Source: Phocaeicola coprocola DSM 17136 (GTDB taxonomy: Bacteria > Bacteroidota > Bacteroidia > Bacteroidales > Bacteroidaceae). Taken from it: a stretch of 64,000 nucleotides of DNA. Made by a program: the position numbers and the translations under genes. The stretch is from the NCBI RefSeq assembly GCF_000154845.1, contig NZ_DS981430.1:26984-90983 (forward strand), in the 5' to 3' direction. Under the pieces are notes generated by a model, which made no database searches, had not been told where the DNA came from, and worked only from the letters and a program-made list of their open reading frames with translations. Positions 32,182 to 41,530 of this stretch are shown here, one piece after another; positions within the stretch are counted from its first letter, which is position 1; each line of letters opens with the position of its first letter.

Positions 32182-32664
32182 ATGGATATGAATAGAAGAC
32201 TTCAAGATATTATAAAGTATAAGACTGGCGGGAGACAGACCGCCTTTGCAGCCCTTTTGAATTGGTCGCCGCAATATCTGTCTAAACTTCTGAAAGGTGT
32301 TGATTTCGGCTTGCAACCCGTGGTCTCAATCATTGAGGCTTTGCCCGAGATAAACGCCCGTTGGTTCTTGACGGGGCAGGGGGAAATGCTGAGTGATGAG
32401 AAACAAGCGGACTTGCGCCGTGAAGCCCTTGAACACGTTTTTCAGGTCATGGAACTTGAACGTTTCATTCCCGTTATGACACCCGATGAACTCCGCATGT
32501 TTGAACGTCAAGTAAGAGAGGGGGAGAAAGCCGATTTCAGCCCCGACACGCTTCAATCATGGAGGGAACGCCTTAATCTCCGGGAGAGAGAAATTAACAC
32601 CAAATTTGCAACCGCAGCCGCTAAATCAGATGAATTATGCAGACAGAAGACAGCCAAAAGGTAG
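32182..32664 (+). CDS. DNA-binding protein, second of three
   Basis: A 160-residue product starting MDMNRRLQDIIKYKTGGRQTAFAALLNWSPQYLSKLLKGVDF, a short helix-turn-helix, followed by NARWFLTGQGEML and a helical C-terminal half (EALEHVFQVMELERFI). ATG 32182 is preferred over a TTG at 32149. It shares the W-L-TG-GE motif with its two neighbours. Probably a regulatory DNA-binding protein. Confidence 0.68.
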   Translation: MDMNRRLQDIIKYKTGGRQTAFAALLNWSPQYLSKLLKGVDFGLQPVVSIIEALPEINARWFLTGQGEMLSDEKQADLRREALEHVFQVMELERFIPVMTPDELRMFERQVREGEKADFSPDTLQSWRERLNLREREINTKFATAAAKSDELCRQKTAKR

Positions 32665-32909
32665 TACGCCGTTTTTTTGAAGCTCTTTACCGCCTGAAAG
32701 ATGACGGGAAGATAAGAGGAAAACAGACTTTTACACGTGAGTTTGATATAAATCGTTGGAATTTGAACAAACTTGAAAAGAACTTGGCAAGTGACATTTT
32801 TCAACCCGCTTGGTTGACTTATATAGTGAAAGAATACAAGGTTTCCGCACGCTGGCTTCTGACAGGCGAGGGGGATTTCTATGAAACGAGGACGGGGGCA
32901 AAGCCGTGA
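32637..32909 (+). CDS. DNA-binding protein, third of three
   Basis: A 90-residue protein: VVRRFFEALYRLKDDGKIRGKQTFTREFDINRWNLNKLEKNLAS is a helix-turn-helix-like domain, followed by KVSARWLLTGEGDFY. It overlaps the preceding gene by 28 nt in another frame. The ending RWLLTGEGDFYE is the same closing motif as in the other two. Confidence 0.65.
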   Translation: MQTEDSQKVVRRFFEALYRLKDDGKIRGKQTFTREFDINRWNLNKLEKNLASDIFQPAWLTYIVKEYKVSARWLLTGEGDFYETRTGAKP

Positions 32910-32924
32910 AGCTGCCCCCGTCCC

Positions 32925-34091
32925 TTATTCCTTGTTGTCATCAGCCCCGAAAATATCGGGTATCATCGCAACCGCCTCCTGCTTTTTCTTATCAAGGATT
33001 TTCGCGTAAATCTGTGTTGTTGAAAGTTCCTTGTGCCCGAGAAGTTTCTGAACCGTGTAGATTTCTGCGCCGAGGTCAAGCATGAGGACAGCGAATGTGT
33101 GCCGCCCTGAATGGAACGTGATGTCTTTTGTTATTCCCGCCCTATTTGCCCACATCCTTAACTCAGCTATCATATAGGCACTGTATTTGAAACCGACAAA
33201 AACCCGGTCATCAGGTTCACGGCGAACCCCCATGTATTGAACCGCTTGTTTATTGATGTCAAGGTATTCTTGCCCGCCCGTCTTCTTCTGTTTGAAGATT
33301 ATCCGGGTAAAGTCTCCTTGCTGCTGAACTTCACGCCAACGGAGTTTCTCAATGTCTGATTTGCGAAGACCTGTCAGGCATGAGAACATGAACGCATTTT
33401 TCAAGGCTGGGTATTTGCATTGGGCAGCAGCCATCGCCTTGACTTCTTCCAATGTCAGATAACTTCTTTCCGTTTCAGCTTGTTTGAAACCCTCAATGCC
33501 ACGAAGTGGGTTATGCGGTATTATCCTGTCTTCAAATGCTTGGTTGATGCAGGCACGGAGTTTGTTGAAGTAACTGACCTTGCTGTTTTGTGAAAGCGGC
33601 TTTGTCACTTCTTCCGTTGTGATAATCTTCCGTTTGTCTCTGCAACGGGCGTTCTTGTCAAGGTGTTCACGAAAACCGATTATCCATTCAGGTGTTATGT
33701 CCTTGAATGTGGTGTTAGGCTTGCAATACCGTTCAAGGTGTTTGAGGCAGCTATACCAATTACCCCAGTTTCCCCGGCTCTCGGGGTTGCCGTGACGTTT
33801 CTCACACATAGCCCGGTAATAGTCAAGAAAGTTCGTTTCAAGTTTGTAGGCGGCGTTAAAACCGTATTCTCCGTTTTGAAGTTCAACAACCCGCTTGGCT
33901 TTTATCGCCTCGGCGAGTTGAAGCGTCTGACGGTTCTTCTCCTTATCCTTTCTGTTCGTTTCAGGGATAAGATAGAGTTTCAAGTATTCATAAGACCTTT
34001 TCCCGTTCAGGTAGATGTCGAGGTATAACGTGATATTCCCCGAAGCGGTCTTTCTCTGTCTGAGCCTTATCGGTTCTTTCGATTTTCCCAT
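32925..34091 (-). CDS. int: Phage tyrosine integrase
   Basis: A 388-residue recombinase: an N-terminal SAM-like DNA-binding domain (ETNFLDYYRAMCEKRHG onward) and a catalytic domain with Arg in SCLTGLRKSDIEKLRW, HSGRHTF, GHKELSTTQIYAKI ending in the nucleophile Tyr. It inserts and, with a partner, excises the prophage. ATG 34091 is preferred to the TTG at 34133. It lies at the right end, 189 bp from the mnmE stop, with AT-rich DNA between. Confidence 0.93.
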   Translation of the reverse strand: MGKSKEPIRLRQRKTASGNITLYLDIYLNGKRSYEYLKLYLIPETNRKDKEKNRQTLQLAEAIKAKRVVELQNGEYGFNAAYKLETNFLDYYRAMCEKRHGNPESRGNWGNWYSCLKHLERYCKPNTTFKDITPEWIIGFREHLDKNARCRDKRKIITTEEVTKPLSQNSKVSYFNKLRACINQAFEDRIIPHNPLRGIEGFKQAETERSYLTLEEVKAMAAAQCKYPALKNAFMFSCLTGLRKSDIEKLRWREVQQQGDFTRIIFKQKKTGGQEYLDINKQAVQYMGVRREPDDRVFVGFKYSAYMIAELRMWANRAGITKDITFHSGRHTFAVLMLDLGAEIYTVQKLLGHKELSTTQIYAKILDKKKQEAVAMIPDIFGADDNKE

Positions 34092-34280
34092 AATTTTTGT
34101 TGCTTTTGTTGCTGTTTTCGATACGAGCAACAAAATAACAACAAAAAAATAATAAAACGAGTATAATCAGAGAAAAATTTTATATAAGTTTATATGGTGT
34201 GTAAAACATTGATTGATTAACTGTTATCTATCATTGATTACACCCGTTTTGTATGCCTTTTGCTTTCCGTTTTACTTACT

Positions 34281-35744
34281 TTACTTTCCGATGCAGAAGT
34301 GTTTAAATATATTCCCCAACACCTCATCGTTAGTGATTTCTCCACCAACAATTTCAGCCAGATGGAAAAGACATTCACGTAAATCCTGACTTACCAAATC
34401 ACCAGAAAGTTGCATGGTCAGTCCATCTTGTACGCGATGAATCGCTTCCAGTGCACGACTTAGTGCTTCATAGTGACGAATGTTGCTGACTACCACATCA
34501 TTTTGTGAAAGGTCGGGTAGGGCAGCGAAGTCCACCAACTGCTTCTGAAGTAGAGAAAGGCCCTCTTTCTGCTTGGCTGAAAGGGAAATGACACAAGCAT
34601 CTTCAGGCAAATCAGGAAGAATAGCTTTCAGATCATCTATTGGCTTATGCATCGATGCCGTAGTATCGGTTACTGAACAAGATAAACTTTTTTCTGTTAA
34701 CGGAAGCAGATCCGTCTTGTTGAGTACAATTACCAGGTGCTTGCCTTGGCAGCGTGGTAGAATCTTTTCGGCCAATTGGTGGTATTGTTCTTCTGCACAG
34801 GTTGCATCGATAACCCATAGTACGATATTTGCCTGTTCCAGTTTCTGGAAACTTCGTTCAATTCCTAAACTTTCGATGGTATCAGTCGTTTCACGGATAC
34901 CGGCTGTATCGATGAAGCGGAAAGTGACACCACCTAAATTCATAGTGTCCTCGATAACATCACGTGTTGTACCGTGGATGTCGCTCACGATAGCACGCTC
35001 TTCATTCAGGAGAGCATTCAATAGGGTAGACTTTCCTGCATTGGTTTCTCCTACGATGGCAACCGGTACACCATTTTTCAGAGCATTACCGACACTAAAT
35101 GTATCTACCAGATGGCTGATAACTTGTTCAATTTGTTGAGCTATTTCTTCCAGTTCTGAACGATCTGCAAATTCCAGTTCTTCGTGGTCGCTAAAGTCCA
35201 ACTCCAACTCCATGAGTGAAGTCAGATGGAGCAGTTTCTCTCTTAAAGCAGATAATTCACGACTGAATCCTCCACGCATCTGATTCATTGCCATACGATG
35301 TGTAGCGGCAGAAGTCGAGGCAATCAGGTCTGCAACTGCTTCAGCCTGACTCAAGTCCATTTTACCATTCAAAAAGGCACGTTGGGTATATTCACCTGGT
35401 CCCGCAGCACGACATCCATTCTTAATAAGGAGCTGCATTACTTGTTGCAGAATATATGATGATCCATGACAAGATATTTCTACTGAATCTTCACCTGTAT
35501 AAGAATGAGGAACACGAAAAAGACTTACCAATACTTCATCTATTATCTCACCTGCAGGCGAAAGAATATGTCCGAATGTCAGGGTATATGGCTTACGTTC
35601 TGTCAGAGGTTTTCCCGATATTGGAGTAAAAATACGGTCGGTTATGGCTATAGCCTGAGCCCCCGAAACACGGATCGTACCGATTGCTCCGCCTTGTGCG
35701 GTAGCAATGGCACAAATAGTATCTTCTGTTTGTTGTATATTCAT
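34281..35744 (-). CDS. mnmE: tRNA modification GTPase MnmE
   Basis: A 487-residue protein with an N-terminal folate-binding domain (ATAQGGAIGTIRVSG), a GTPase with P-loop VGETNAGKSTLLNALL and switch I DIHGTTRDVIED, NKTD, and the C-terminal CIGK Cys motif. With MnmG it makes the 5-carboxymethylaminomethyl group on wobble uridine. ATG 35744 begins the conserved MNIQQTEDTICAIATA. The prophage lies immediately after its stop, an attractive but unproved integration site. Confidence 0.97.
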   Translation of the reverse strand: MNIQQTEDTICAIATAQGGAIGTIRVSGAQAIAITDRIFTPISGKPLTERKPYTLTFGHILSPAGEIIDEVLVSLFRVPHSYTGEDSVEISCHGSSYILQQVMQLLIKNGCRAAGPGEYTQRAFLNGKMDLSQAEAVADLIASTSAATHRMAMNQMRGGFSRELSALREKLLHLTSLMELELDFSDHEELEFADRSELEEIAQQIEQVISHLVDTFSVGNALKNGVPVAIVGETNAGKSTLLNALLNEERAIVSDIHGTTRDVIEDTMNLGGVTFRFIDTAGIRETTDTIESLGIERSFQKLEQANIVLWVIDATCAEEQYHQLAEKILPRCQGKHLVIVLNKTDLLPLTEKSLSCSVTDTTASMHKPIDDLKAILPDLPEDACVISLSAKQKEGLSLLQKQLVDFAALPDLSQNDVVVSNIRHYEALSRALEAIHRVQDGLTMQLSGDLVSQDLRECLFHLAEIVGGEITNDEVLGNIFKHFCIGK

Positions 35745-35815
35745 GATGTCTTTTGCTTTTAAATCATACAAAGATACGGCTTTTCAGCTTATATCCGGAA
35801 AAGTTTGGGTGATAA

Positions 35816-36310
35816 TTATTCTTGAGTGTAAAGTTCTCTGATAAGAAGGTCTACTACTTTTTCAAGGTAAACCCGGTCAGTTTCATCGAACGTAGAAAGC
35901 TGATCACTGTCGATATCCAATACTCCTTTTACTTCTCCATTCACTATGATCGGAACGACAATTTCCGAACGGGAAAGCGAACTACAGGCGATATGTCCTG
36001 GGAATTGATCTACATCGGGGACAACTTGTGTACGGGCTTCCGACCATGCCGTGCCGCATACTCCACGTCCTTTTTTAATACGATAACATGCTACACTGCC
36101 CTGAAAAGGCCCCAAATGAAGTTCACCGTCATGTACCAGATAGAAACCTACCCAGAAAAAGCCGAAAGCTTCCTTTAAGGCCGCACTGGTATTCGCCAAT
36201 ACACTGATTTCGTTTCTTTCACCTTCTATAAGGGATGTAAGTTGTGTAAGAAAAAATTGATATCTTTCTGCTTTGTTTAGTTTGCTATCTTGTTTAAAAC
36301 TTGCTTCCAT
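35816..36310 (-). CDS. Free methionine-(R)-sulfoxide reductase, GAF domain
   Basis: The 164-residue GAF protein has three cysteines: VACYRI, GRGVCGTAW and GHIACSS. They are 10 and 24 residues apart, exactly the spacing of Cys84/94/118 in the Escherichia coli enzyme. It reduces free methionine-R-sulfoxide with thioredoxin, defending against oxidation. ATG 36310 (MEASFKQ) is preferred to a TTG at 36343. Confidence 0.9.
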   Translation of the reverse strand: MEASFKQDSKLNKAERYQFFLTQLTSLIEGERNEISVLANTSAALKEAFGFFWVGFYLVHDGELHLGPFQGSVACYRIKKGRGVCGTAWSEARTQVVPDVDQFPGHIACSSLSRSEIVVPIIVNGEVKGVLDIDSDQLSTFDETDRVYLEKVVDLLIRELYTQE

Positions 36311-36344
36311 AAATATTCTAAATAGCTGTTGTTTTTTTGACAAA

Positions 36345-36377
36345 ACAGGTTCCTCTGCAATAAACAGAGGAACCTGT
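36345..36377 (-). terminator. Strong intrinsic terminator after nucleoside phosphorylase
   Basis: ACAGGTTCCTCTG and CAGAGGAACCTGT form a perfect 13-bp stem with a 7-nt loop. On the minus strand TTTTG follows. It lies between the phosphorylase and the sulfoxide reductase genes. Confidence 0.8.
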
Positions 36378-36406
36378 ATATATAAAAAAAAGAAGAATTA
36401 TAAATA

Positions 36407-37285
36407 TCAGATTCGCTCAAGCACTGTCTTTATCAGGTCGTCTATTTTGTTTTTATATCCTGTATTGGCTTCTTTGGCTACGCGATTGGCTATAACCATG
36501 CAGACAGTGGTAGCTTTATGTCCTTGCAGACGTGCAAGCCCTGCAAGTGCTGAACTTTCCATTTCGAAGTTGGTTATGCGATGACCCTGATATTCGAAAC
36601 TTTCAATCTTTTCATTCTGGTGAGGGTCGGCAAGTGGAATGCGGAGCTGTCTGCCTTGTGGACCGAAGAAACCTCCACAAGCTACTGTAACGCCGCGTAC
36701 CATATCTGTTCCGGCAATACGCTCAACCAGTTCCTTGTTGGCATGGATAACGTAAGGAGCCGGTGCACAGAGGTTTCCGCTCCATCCCAAGTGATTTAAA
36801 AGGGCACGTTCCATCGGAAGGTCGCAAACTGCATTCCTTCCTTCGTAGAAGTTTAGCAGTCCGTCGAACCCTACAGAGATTTCAGAGCATATATAAGTTC
36901 CCACGGGAGTATAAGGTTGCAATCCTCCACAAGTACCGATACGTACGATTTCCAGTTGCCGGAAGTTGTCATTTTCTTCACGAGTCTGAAAGTTGATATT
37001 AGCCAATGCATCCAGTTCGTTCATAACAATATCTACGTTGTCGCATCCGATACCGGTAGAAGTGACTGTAATACGTTTCCCTTTATATGTTCCGGTTATG
37101 GTACGGAATTCACGGCTTTCTACCTCACATTCCTTTGTTTCGAAATGCGATGCTACTAGAGCTACTCGTCCGGGGTCTCCCACAAGGATAACTTTATCGG
37201 CCAGATGTTCCGGCTTTACGTGAAGATGAAATACCGAACCATCTTCATTTATAATCAGTTCTGAGGGTGGAAAGTACTTTTTCAT
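36407..37285 (-). CDS. Nucleoside phosphorylase (uridine phosphorylase type)
   Basis: A 292-residue PNP/UDP family enzyme. Key motifs are VILVGDPGRVALVASHF (phosphate site), RIGTCGGLQPYTPVGTYI, and ITNFEMESSALAGLARL with the conserved MES that recognises ribose. It splits uridine or related nucleosides for salvage. The long loop FGPQGRQLRIPLADPH fits the Bacteroidales uridine phosphorylases. A single-gene unit ended by a terminator. Confidence 0.88.
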   Translation of the reverse strand: MKKYFPPSELIINEDGSVFHLHVKPEHLADKVILVGDPGRVALVASHFETKECEVESREFRTITGTYKGKRITVTSTGIGCDNVDIVMNELDALANINFQTREENDNFRQLEIVRIGTCGGLQPYTPVGTYICSEISVGFDGLLNFYEGRNAVCDLPMERALLNHLGWSGNLCAPAPYVIHANKELVERIAGTDMVRGVTVACGGFFGPQGRQLRIPLADPHQNEKIESFEYQGHRITNFEMESSALAGLARLQGHKATTVCMVIANRVAKEANTGYKNKIDDLIKTVLERI

Positions 37286-37336
37286 AATATTCTTTTTTAT
37301 TTAGTTAGTTGAGTTTTTGCTATTATATGATAATGA

Positions 37337-38338
37337 TTATTTACCTATCGGTTCATGTCCTGCAGGATTTGCATCCGGGCGGGCGATACTGCTTCTCATA
37401 TCTGTATCTGCCTGAATATTTTTCATCCGGTAATAATCCATGATTCCCAAATTGCCGGTACGGAAAGCTTCTGCCATAGCCTTTGGAACTTCGGCTTCAG
37501 CCTGTATTACATTGGCACGGGCTTCTTCTGCTTTTGCTTTCATTTCCTGTTCCAAGGCAACAGCCATTGCACGGCGTTCCTCAGCTTTGGCTTGTGCAAT
37601 ATTTTTATCAGCATTGGCCTGGTCTATCTGTAAAGATGCTCCAATATTACGACCTATATCGATATCGGCAATATCAATAGATAAAATTTCGAATGCAGTC
37701 CCTGCATCCAGTCCTTTTCGTAGTACAAGTTTGGAAATAGAATCCGGATTTTCAAGTACCGATTTATGATTTTCCGATGAACCGATAGATGAAACAATAC
37801 CTTCGCCTACGCGTGCCAGGACTGTATCCTCACCAGCTCCACCTACCAACTGGCGGATATTGGCACGTACAGTTACACGTGCTTTCGCAATAAGCTGGAT
37901 ACCATCTTTGGCAACGGCGGTGACAGGAGGCGTATCAATAACTTTCGGATTGACAGACATCTGTACGGCTTCAAACACATCACGTCCTGCAAGGTCGATA
38001 CCGGTAGCCATCTGGAACGACAAATCGATATTGGCTTTTGATGCTGAAACCAGTGCATGAACTACCTTTTCCACATGACCGCCTGCCATATAATGAGCTT
38101 CCAGTTCATCGCGTGTAATAGTGCTTAAACCAGCCTTGTGGGCTTCAATCATTGCAGGTACGATAACATATGGCGGAACATTACGAATACGCATCAGAAA
38201 AAGCTGAACCAGCGAAATACGTACACCTGATACTTTGGCAGAAAGCCAAAGAAAGAAAGGCACGTAATGGAAGAAGACTGCCAGTAAGACAACTCCTCCA
38301 GCCGCTAAAATGAACGGAAGATAGTTAGGGTCAATCAT
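37337..38338 (-). CDS. floA: Flotillin-like protein FloA
   Basis: A 333-residue SPFH-like protein (UPF0365). The N-terminal membrane hairpin ([29 protein letters not shown]) is followed by a band-7 domain ([25 protein letters not shown]) and a coiled-coil Ala/Glu-rich part ([31 protein letters not shown]), typical of the family. It organises membrane microdomains. nfeD lies just upstream in the same operon, which is the usual pairing. Confidence 0.95.
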   Translation of the reverse strand: MIDPNYLPFILAAGGVVLLAVFFHYVPFFLWLSAKVSGVRISLVQLFLMRIRNVPPYVIVPAMIEAHKAGLSTITRDELEAHYMAGGHVEKVVHALVSASKANIDLSFQMATGIDLAGRDVFEAVQMSVNPKVIDTPPVTAVAKDGIQLIAKARVTVRANIRQLVGGAGEDTVLARVGEGIVSSIGSSENHKSVLENPDSISKLVLRKGLDAGTAFEILSIDIADIDIGRNIGASLQIDQANADKNIAQAKAEERRAMAVALEQEMKAKAEEARANVIQAEAEVPKAMAEAFRTGNLGIMDYYRMKNIQADTDMRSSIARPDANPAGHEPIGK

Positions 38339-38368
38339 AGGTAATTGATATTTTAAGGTTTAAAAAAA

Positions 38369-38842
38369 TTACTGTTGTATGTAGCGTGTCACATATACAG
38401 TTCCATTATTTATACGAGTTACTTGTATGGGAGTACGCTCTTCGATAAATCCATCAGCTGATTGCACTTCGATGATATGGCCGTTTATCTCGGCATTTCC
38501 TATCAAGGTAAGGCGTGTCAATGACATGCCTGTATCACCAGCCTGAATATTGATTCCTTTCAGCGGTTCTGGTTTATAGTCGAGTGTCTGTTTGAGCGAA
38601 AGACGGTCTACTGTCTTGGAGCGCATGAACCAAATGGTTATACCGATTATTCCAACGGCTTCAACGGCAAGCGTAATAAATCCGGCCTGTGTTCCTACGG
38701 AATGAAAAGCATAACAAATGGCATAAAGCAGACTGATTCCCGATGCTATTCCTGCAAGGGTAATGCCGGGGACTAGAAATACTTCCACAGCAAAAAGTAA
38801 AAGTCCCGCCAAAATAAGTGCAATAATAATCAGTGTTTCCAT
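38369..38842 (-). CDS. NfeD-family membrane protein
   Basis: A 157-residue protein with hydrophobic helices (LIIIALILAGLLLFAVEVFLVPG, ISLLYAICYAFH, and TLAVEAVGIIGITIWFM) and a C-terminal OB-fold-like domain (GDTGMSLTRLTLIGNAEINGHIIEVQS and ERTPIQVTRINNGTVYV). NfeD proteins form a partner set with flotillins. Short 30-nt spacing to floA supports a shared transcript. Confidence 0.88.
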   Translation of the reverse strand: METLIIIALILAGLLLFAVEVFLVPGITLAGIASGISLLYAICYAFHSVGTQAGFITLAVEAVGIIGITIWFMRSKTVDRLSLKQTLDYKPEPLKGINIQAGDTGMSLTRLTLIGNAEINGHIIEVQSADGFIEERTPIQVTRINNGTVYVTRYIQQ

Positions 38843-38872
38843 ATCTGCTCGTATAAAAATGGTGTCTATTTT

Positions 38873-40285
38873 TTACTGTTTCAATGCTTTAAGCTCTGCA
38901 TTGCGCACAGATAAAGTCAGTTGTTCCAGCTCATGTCGTAACTCGTTGGTACGTTTTTCTTTATCTAATATACCGGGAGCCATTTTTTCTTTTCCTGCTT
39001 TGTTCGATTGCTGATAGGCAGTACGAAGATTTGTCAATGATTCTTCCAATGATGCAAGATCTTTCTCTTTCTGCAAGAATGAAGCATACATCTGCCGTGC
39101 TTCTTTAGAACGAAAATCTGATAATGTATGATAAACAGCATTATCGTCTACGACAAAACGGAAGTCACTCTTTTTCTTTTCTGTACTTCCGCCATACAAT
39201 ACCTGAGCCAGATGTTGTCTGGCAATACGTACTTTATCGGGATCACTCCATGTCTTCTTTATTTCTTTTAGTGTAGCAGCATCAATAATAGCTTGCGGGT
39301 CAGCTGTTTCGTAGTCGTATACCTGTTTTGTCGAGTTAGGAACGAAAACATATACACAAACTTTTCCTTCTGGCTGATAACGATCAGAAGCAAACCACCC
39401 TAAATTGTTCAAGTCATCTAATGCATACATATAATCATTGTATGGAGAGTTAAACGGCATACCGATGTTATCCGGACGGAGATACGTATTGTCATCCGAA
39501 TCATAACGGGTTACGAAGATATCGTATCCTCCCATACTTTCATCTCCTTCGGCTCCAAAATAAAGTGTGATACCATCTGATGCCATAAACGGATAATTTT
39601 GGTTATGTCCTGATTCGTCCAGACCGCTTAATGGCTTGGCATCTTCCCACTTGTCTATCAACTTGAAGCGTGAGTATAAACTCGTTTCTCCGTCTTCAGA
39701 CGCTTGTGTAAAAATCATTTTATCACCCAGCTCATTTGTAAATGAAGTTCCTGAGCCATCTTCGGTAAGAGAAATGTTTCCCGACTCCTTACTTAATTTA
39801 TATGCCGAAAGAAAATTATTTTTATCTACTACAAAGCTGTCAATTACAGCTACATTCTCAGTTCCTCTTAACATGCGTGCAGCCTGACGGCAACGGTCTA
39901 ATTCTTTCTCTGCTGCAGAAGTATCACGCTTCTTTTTTTCCAGCCATTGGATATGCTCTTCAATATTTTCGGTCGCTTCATCAAAGCTATACATTGCATA
40001 ATATAGTTTTCCCAAATATAGATAAGCATTTATTACTTTGCGTGCAGCACTTTTTTCAAGGTAGGGTTGTGATTCCTGTAATTCACCGGTTTCATAGCAG
40101 CATGCTCCGTACCAGAAATTGTAATTTGCATTCGATGGAGCCTGTTTTACTAATTTCTGGAAAACGGGTTTGGCTTCGGCAAACTTGCCTTCTTCAAACC
40201 ATTGTTTTGCCTGAGTGAGTGATTGGGCGAAAGTTCCTCCCATGCTGCATAAAGCGATAAGTGCTAGCGTATATTTCTTATTCAT
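38873..40285 (-). CDS. TPR and WD40-like (PD40) periplasmic protein
   Basis: A 470-residue protein with a signal peptide (MNKKYTLALIALCSMGGTFA), two or more TPR helices (AKQWFEEGKFAEAKPVFQKLVKQAP and YNFWYGACCYETGELQESQPYLEKS), then PD40-like strands (DKMIFTQASEDGETSLYSR, GHNQNYPFMASDGITLYFGAEGDESMGGYDIFVTRYD) and a terminal coiled coil. It resembles OmpA-linked outer membrane sensors of Bacteroidales, but lacks the OmpA domain. Role unknown. Confidence 0.75.
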   Translation of the reverse strand: MNKKYTLALIALCSMGGTFAQSLTQAKQWFEEGKFAEAKPVFQKLVKQAPSNANYNFWYGACCYETGELQESQPYLEKSAARKVINAYLYLGKLYYAMYSFDEATENIEEHIQWLEKKKRDTSAAEKELDRCRQAARMLRGTENVAVIDSFVVDKNNFLSAYKLSKESGNISLTEDGSGTSFTNELGDKMIFTQASEDGETSLYSRFKLIDKWEDAKPLSGLDESGHNQNYPFMASDGITLYFGAEGDESMGGYDIFVTRYDSDDNTYLRPDNIGMPFNSPYNDYMYALDDLNNLGWFASDRYQPEGKVCVYVFVPNSTKQVYDYETADPQAIIDAATLKEIKKTWSDPDKVRIARQHLAQVLYGGSTEKKKSDFRFVVDDNAVYHTLSDFRSKEARQMYASFLQKEKDLASLEESLTNLRTAYQQSNKAGKEKMAPGILDKEKRTNELRHELEQLTLSVRNAELKALKQ

Positions 40286-40433
40286 AATTTTTCGTGTTGT
40301 TTCGATGATGTTATTTTCAAAAATACAAAGTTTCTTTGAAATTTTGATTATTTCGGCATTCTAATTTTTCAAAATCTTTCGAGAATCGTTCTTTTGGTGT
40401 AATTTTACCCCGTTTTTAAGATTATCGGAAGAA

Positions 40434-41183
40434 ATGGGAAAATTGACAGAAGAAGATAAATTGATGCGACGCATAGAAAAACGCTTTAACAAAGGTGTAG
40501 TGCAATATGGACTAATAGAAGATGGTGATAAGATACTGGTAGGGTTGTCGGGAGGAAAAGATTCACTTGCTTTACTGGAACTACTTGCCCGCCGTTCGCG
40601 TATTTACAAGCCTCGTTTTTCAGTCGTTGCTGCACATGTCGTGATGACGAATATAGCTTACGAATCGGACATGGATTACCTTCGTTCCTTTGCCGAAAAT
40701 CTGGGAGTGCCGTTCGTACGCTACGAAACGTCTTTCGATCCTTCTACTGATACCCGCAAGTCGCCATGCTTCCTCTGTTCGTGGAATCGCCGTAAAGCTC
40801 TTTTTACAGTAGCAAAAGAACAGGGATGTAATAAGATAGCCTTGGGACACCACATGGATGATATACTGGAAACGTTGCTTATGAATATGGCATTTCAGGG
40901 AGCATTCAGTACGATGCCTCCGCGTCTGGTAATGCGAAAGTTTGATATGACCATTATCCGTCCGATGTGTCTGGTACATGAGGCCGATCTGATAGAAATG
41001 GCTCAGGCGAAAGGTTATCGTAAACAGATCAAAAATTGTCCGTACGAAAAAGATTCTCATCGCTCGGATATGAAAGAAGTGCTCCGTACGCTGGAACGCA
41101 TGAATCCTGAAGCTCGGTATAGTTTATGGGGAAGCATGAATAATATTCAGACTGATCTTCTTCCGGAAGAGGTTGATTTATAG
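40434..41183 (+). CDS. TtcA-like tRNA 2-thiocytidine biosynthesis protein
   Basis: A 249-residue PP-loop ATPase: VGLSGGKDSLALLELL binds ATP, and PCFLCSW (CxxC) plus a later single Cys (KNCPYEKD) provide the three cysteines expected of the [4Fe-4S] cluster in TtcA. LGHHMDDILETLLMNMAFQG is the family motif. It thiolates a cytidine in tRNA. It is transcribed away from the TPR-PD40 gene across a 148-nt gap. Confidence 0.88.
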   Translation: MGKLTEEDKLMRRIEKRFNKGVVQYGLIEDGDKILVGLSGGKDSLALLELLARRSRIYKPRFSVVAAHVVMTNIAYESDMDYLRSFAENLGVPFVRYETSFDPSTDTRKSPCFLCSWNRRKALFTVAKEQGCNKIALGHHMDDILETLLMNMAFQGAFSTMPPRLVMRKFDMTIIRPMCLVHEADLIEMAQAKGYRKQIKNCPYEKDSHRSDMKEVLRTLERMNPEARYSLWGSMNNIQTDLLPEEVDL

Positions 41184-41497
41184 CATCTTAATTGGATTTA
41201 TCTTCCAAAGGCTAAATGATTATGATATGTCGTCAAAAAATTCAGCATATTTCTGAAAAAATATCATCATCTTTTTTAAAAAATTGTACAAAAAACAAGT
41301 AAATATCTTGATGTTTTTTTGAGAAGATTCTTTATGATTCATCAATCCTGCTGATATCTACTTTTAAGGCGGAATTATACAGCTTTATAGAACATTTTAT
41401 ATTCGTTTTTTGTTTATTTTAGTATAATTGGAATATGGGGGATAATTCCCTATATCATGTGTTAGCTTTAATATCCAAGAACCATAAATATAATAAG
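41184..41497. other. AT-rich intergenic region before the sensor gene fragment
   Basis: This 314-nt stretch has no good open frame and no hairpin that stands out. By position it should hold the end of the ttcA-like transcript and the promoter of the sensor gene beginning at 41498, though I see no consensus TAnnTTTG there. Confidence 0.6.
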
Positions 41498-41530
41498 ATG
41501 AAAAGCAGCTTTATTTATTTACTATTTTTG
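41498..41530 (+). pseudogene. First codons of a disrupted two-component sensor gene
   Basis: ATG 41498 begins MKSSFIYLLFL, a positively charged start and hydrophobic run that then leads into unrelated sequence. Joined to the sequence from 62729 in the same phase it continues YIIFILWGCGEKEK, a complete lipoprotein signal. The element from 41531 on therefore seems to interrupt this gene at its 11th codon. Confidence 0.65.

Larger units (their letters stand above)
1..34200. mobile_element. Temperate siphovirus-like prophage, left end outside window
   Basis: A continuous run of phage genes ends with a tyrosine integrase next to the 3' end of the chromosomal gene mnmE. Packaging, head, connector, tail, replication, recombination and immunity modules are all present. 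The right boundary lies between the integrase start (34091) and the mnmE stop (34281), but the att core cannot be fixed because the other end is not in the window. Lysis genes and the rest of the tail should lie to the left. Confidence 0.93.

Noticed and set aside
34200..34260. Seventh operator copy (TGATTACAC near 34230)
   Set aside because: Only one half-site is present; the second arm is not complementary.
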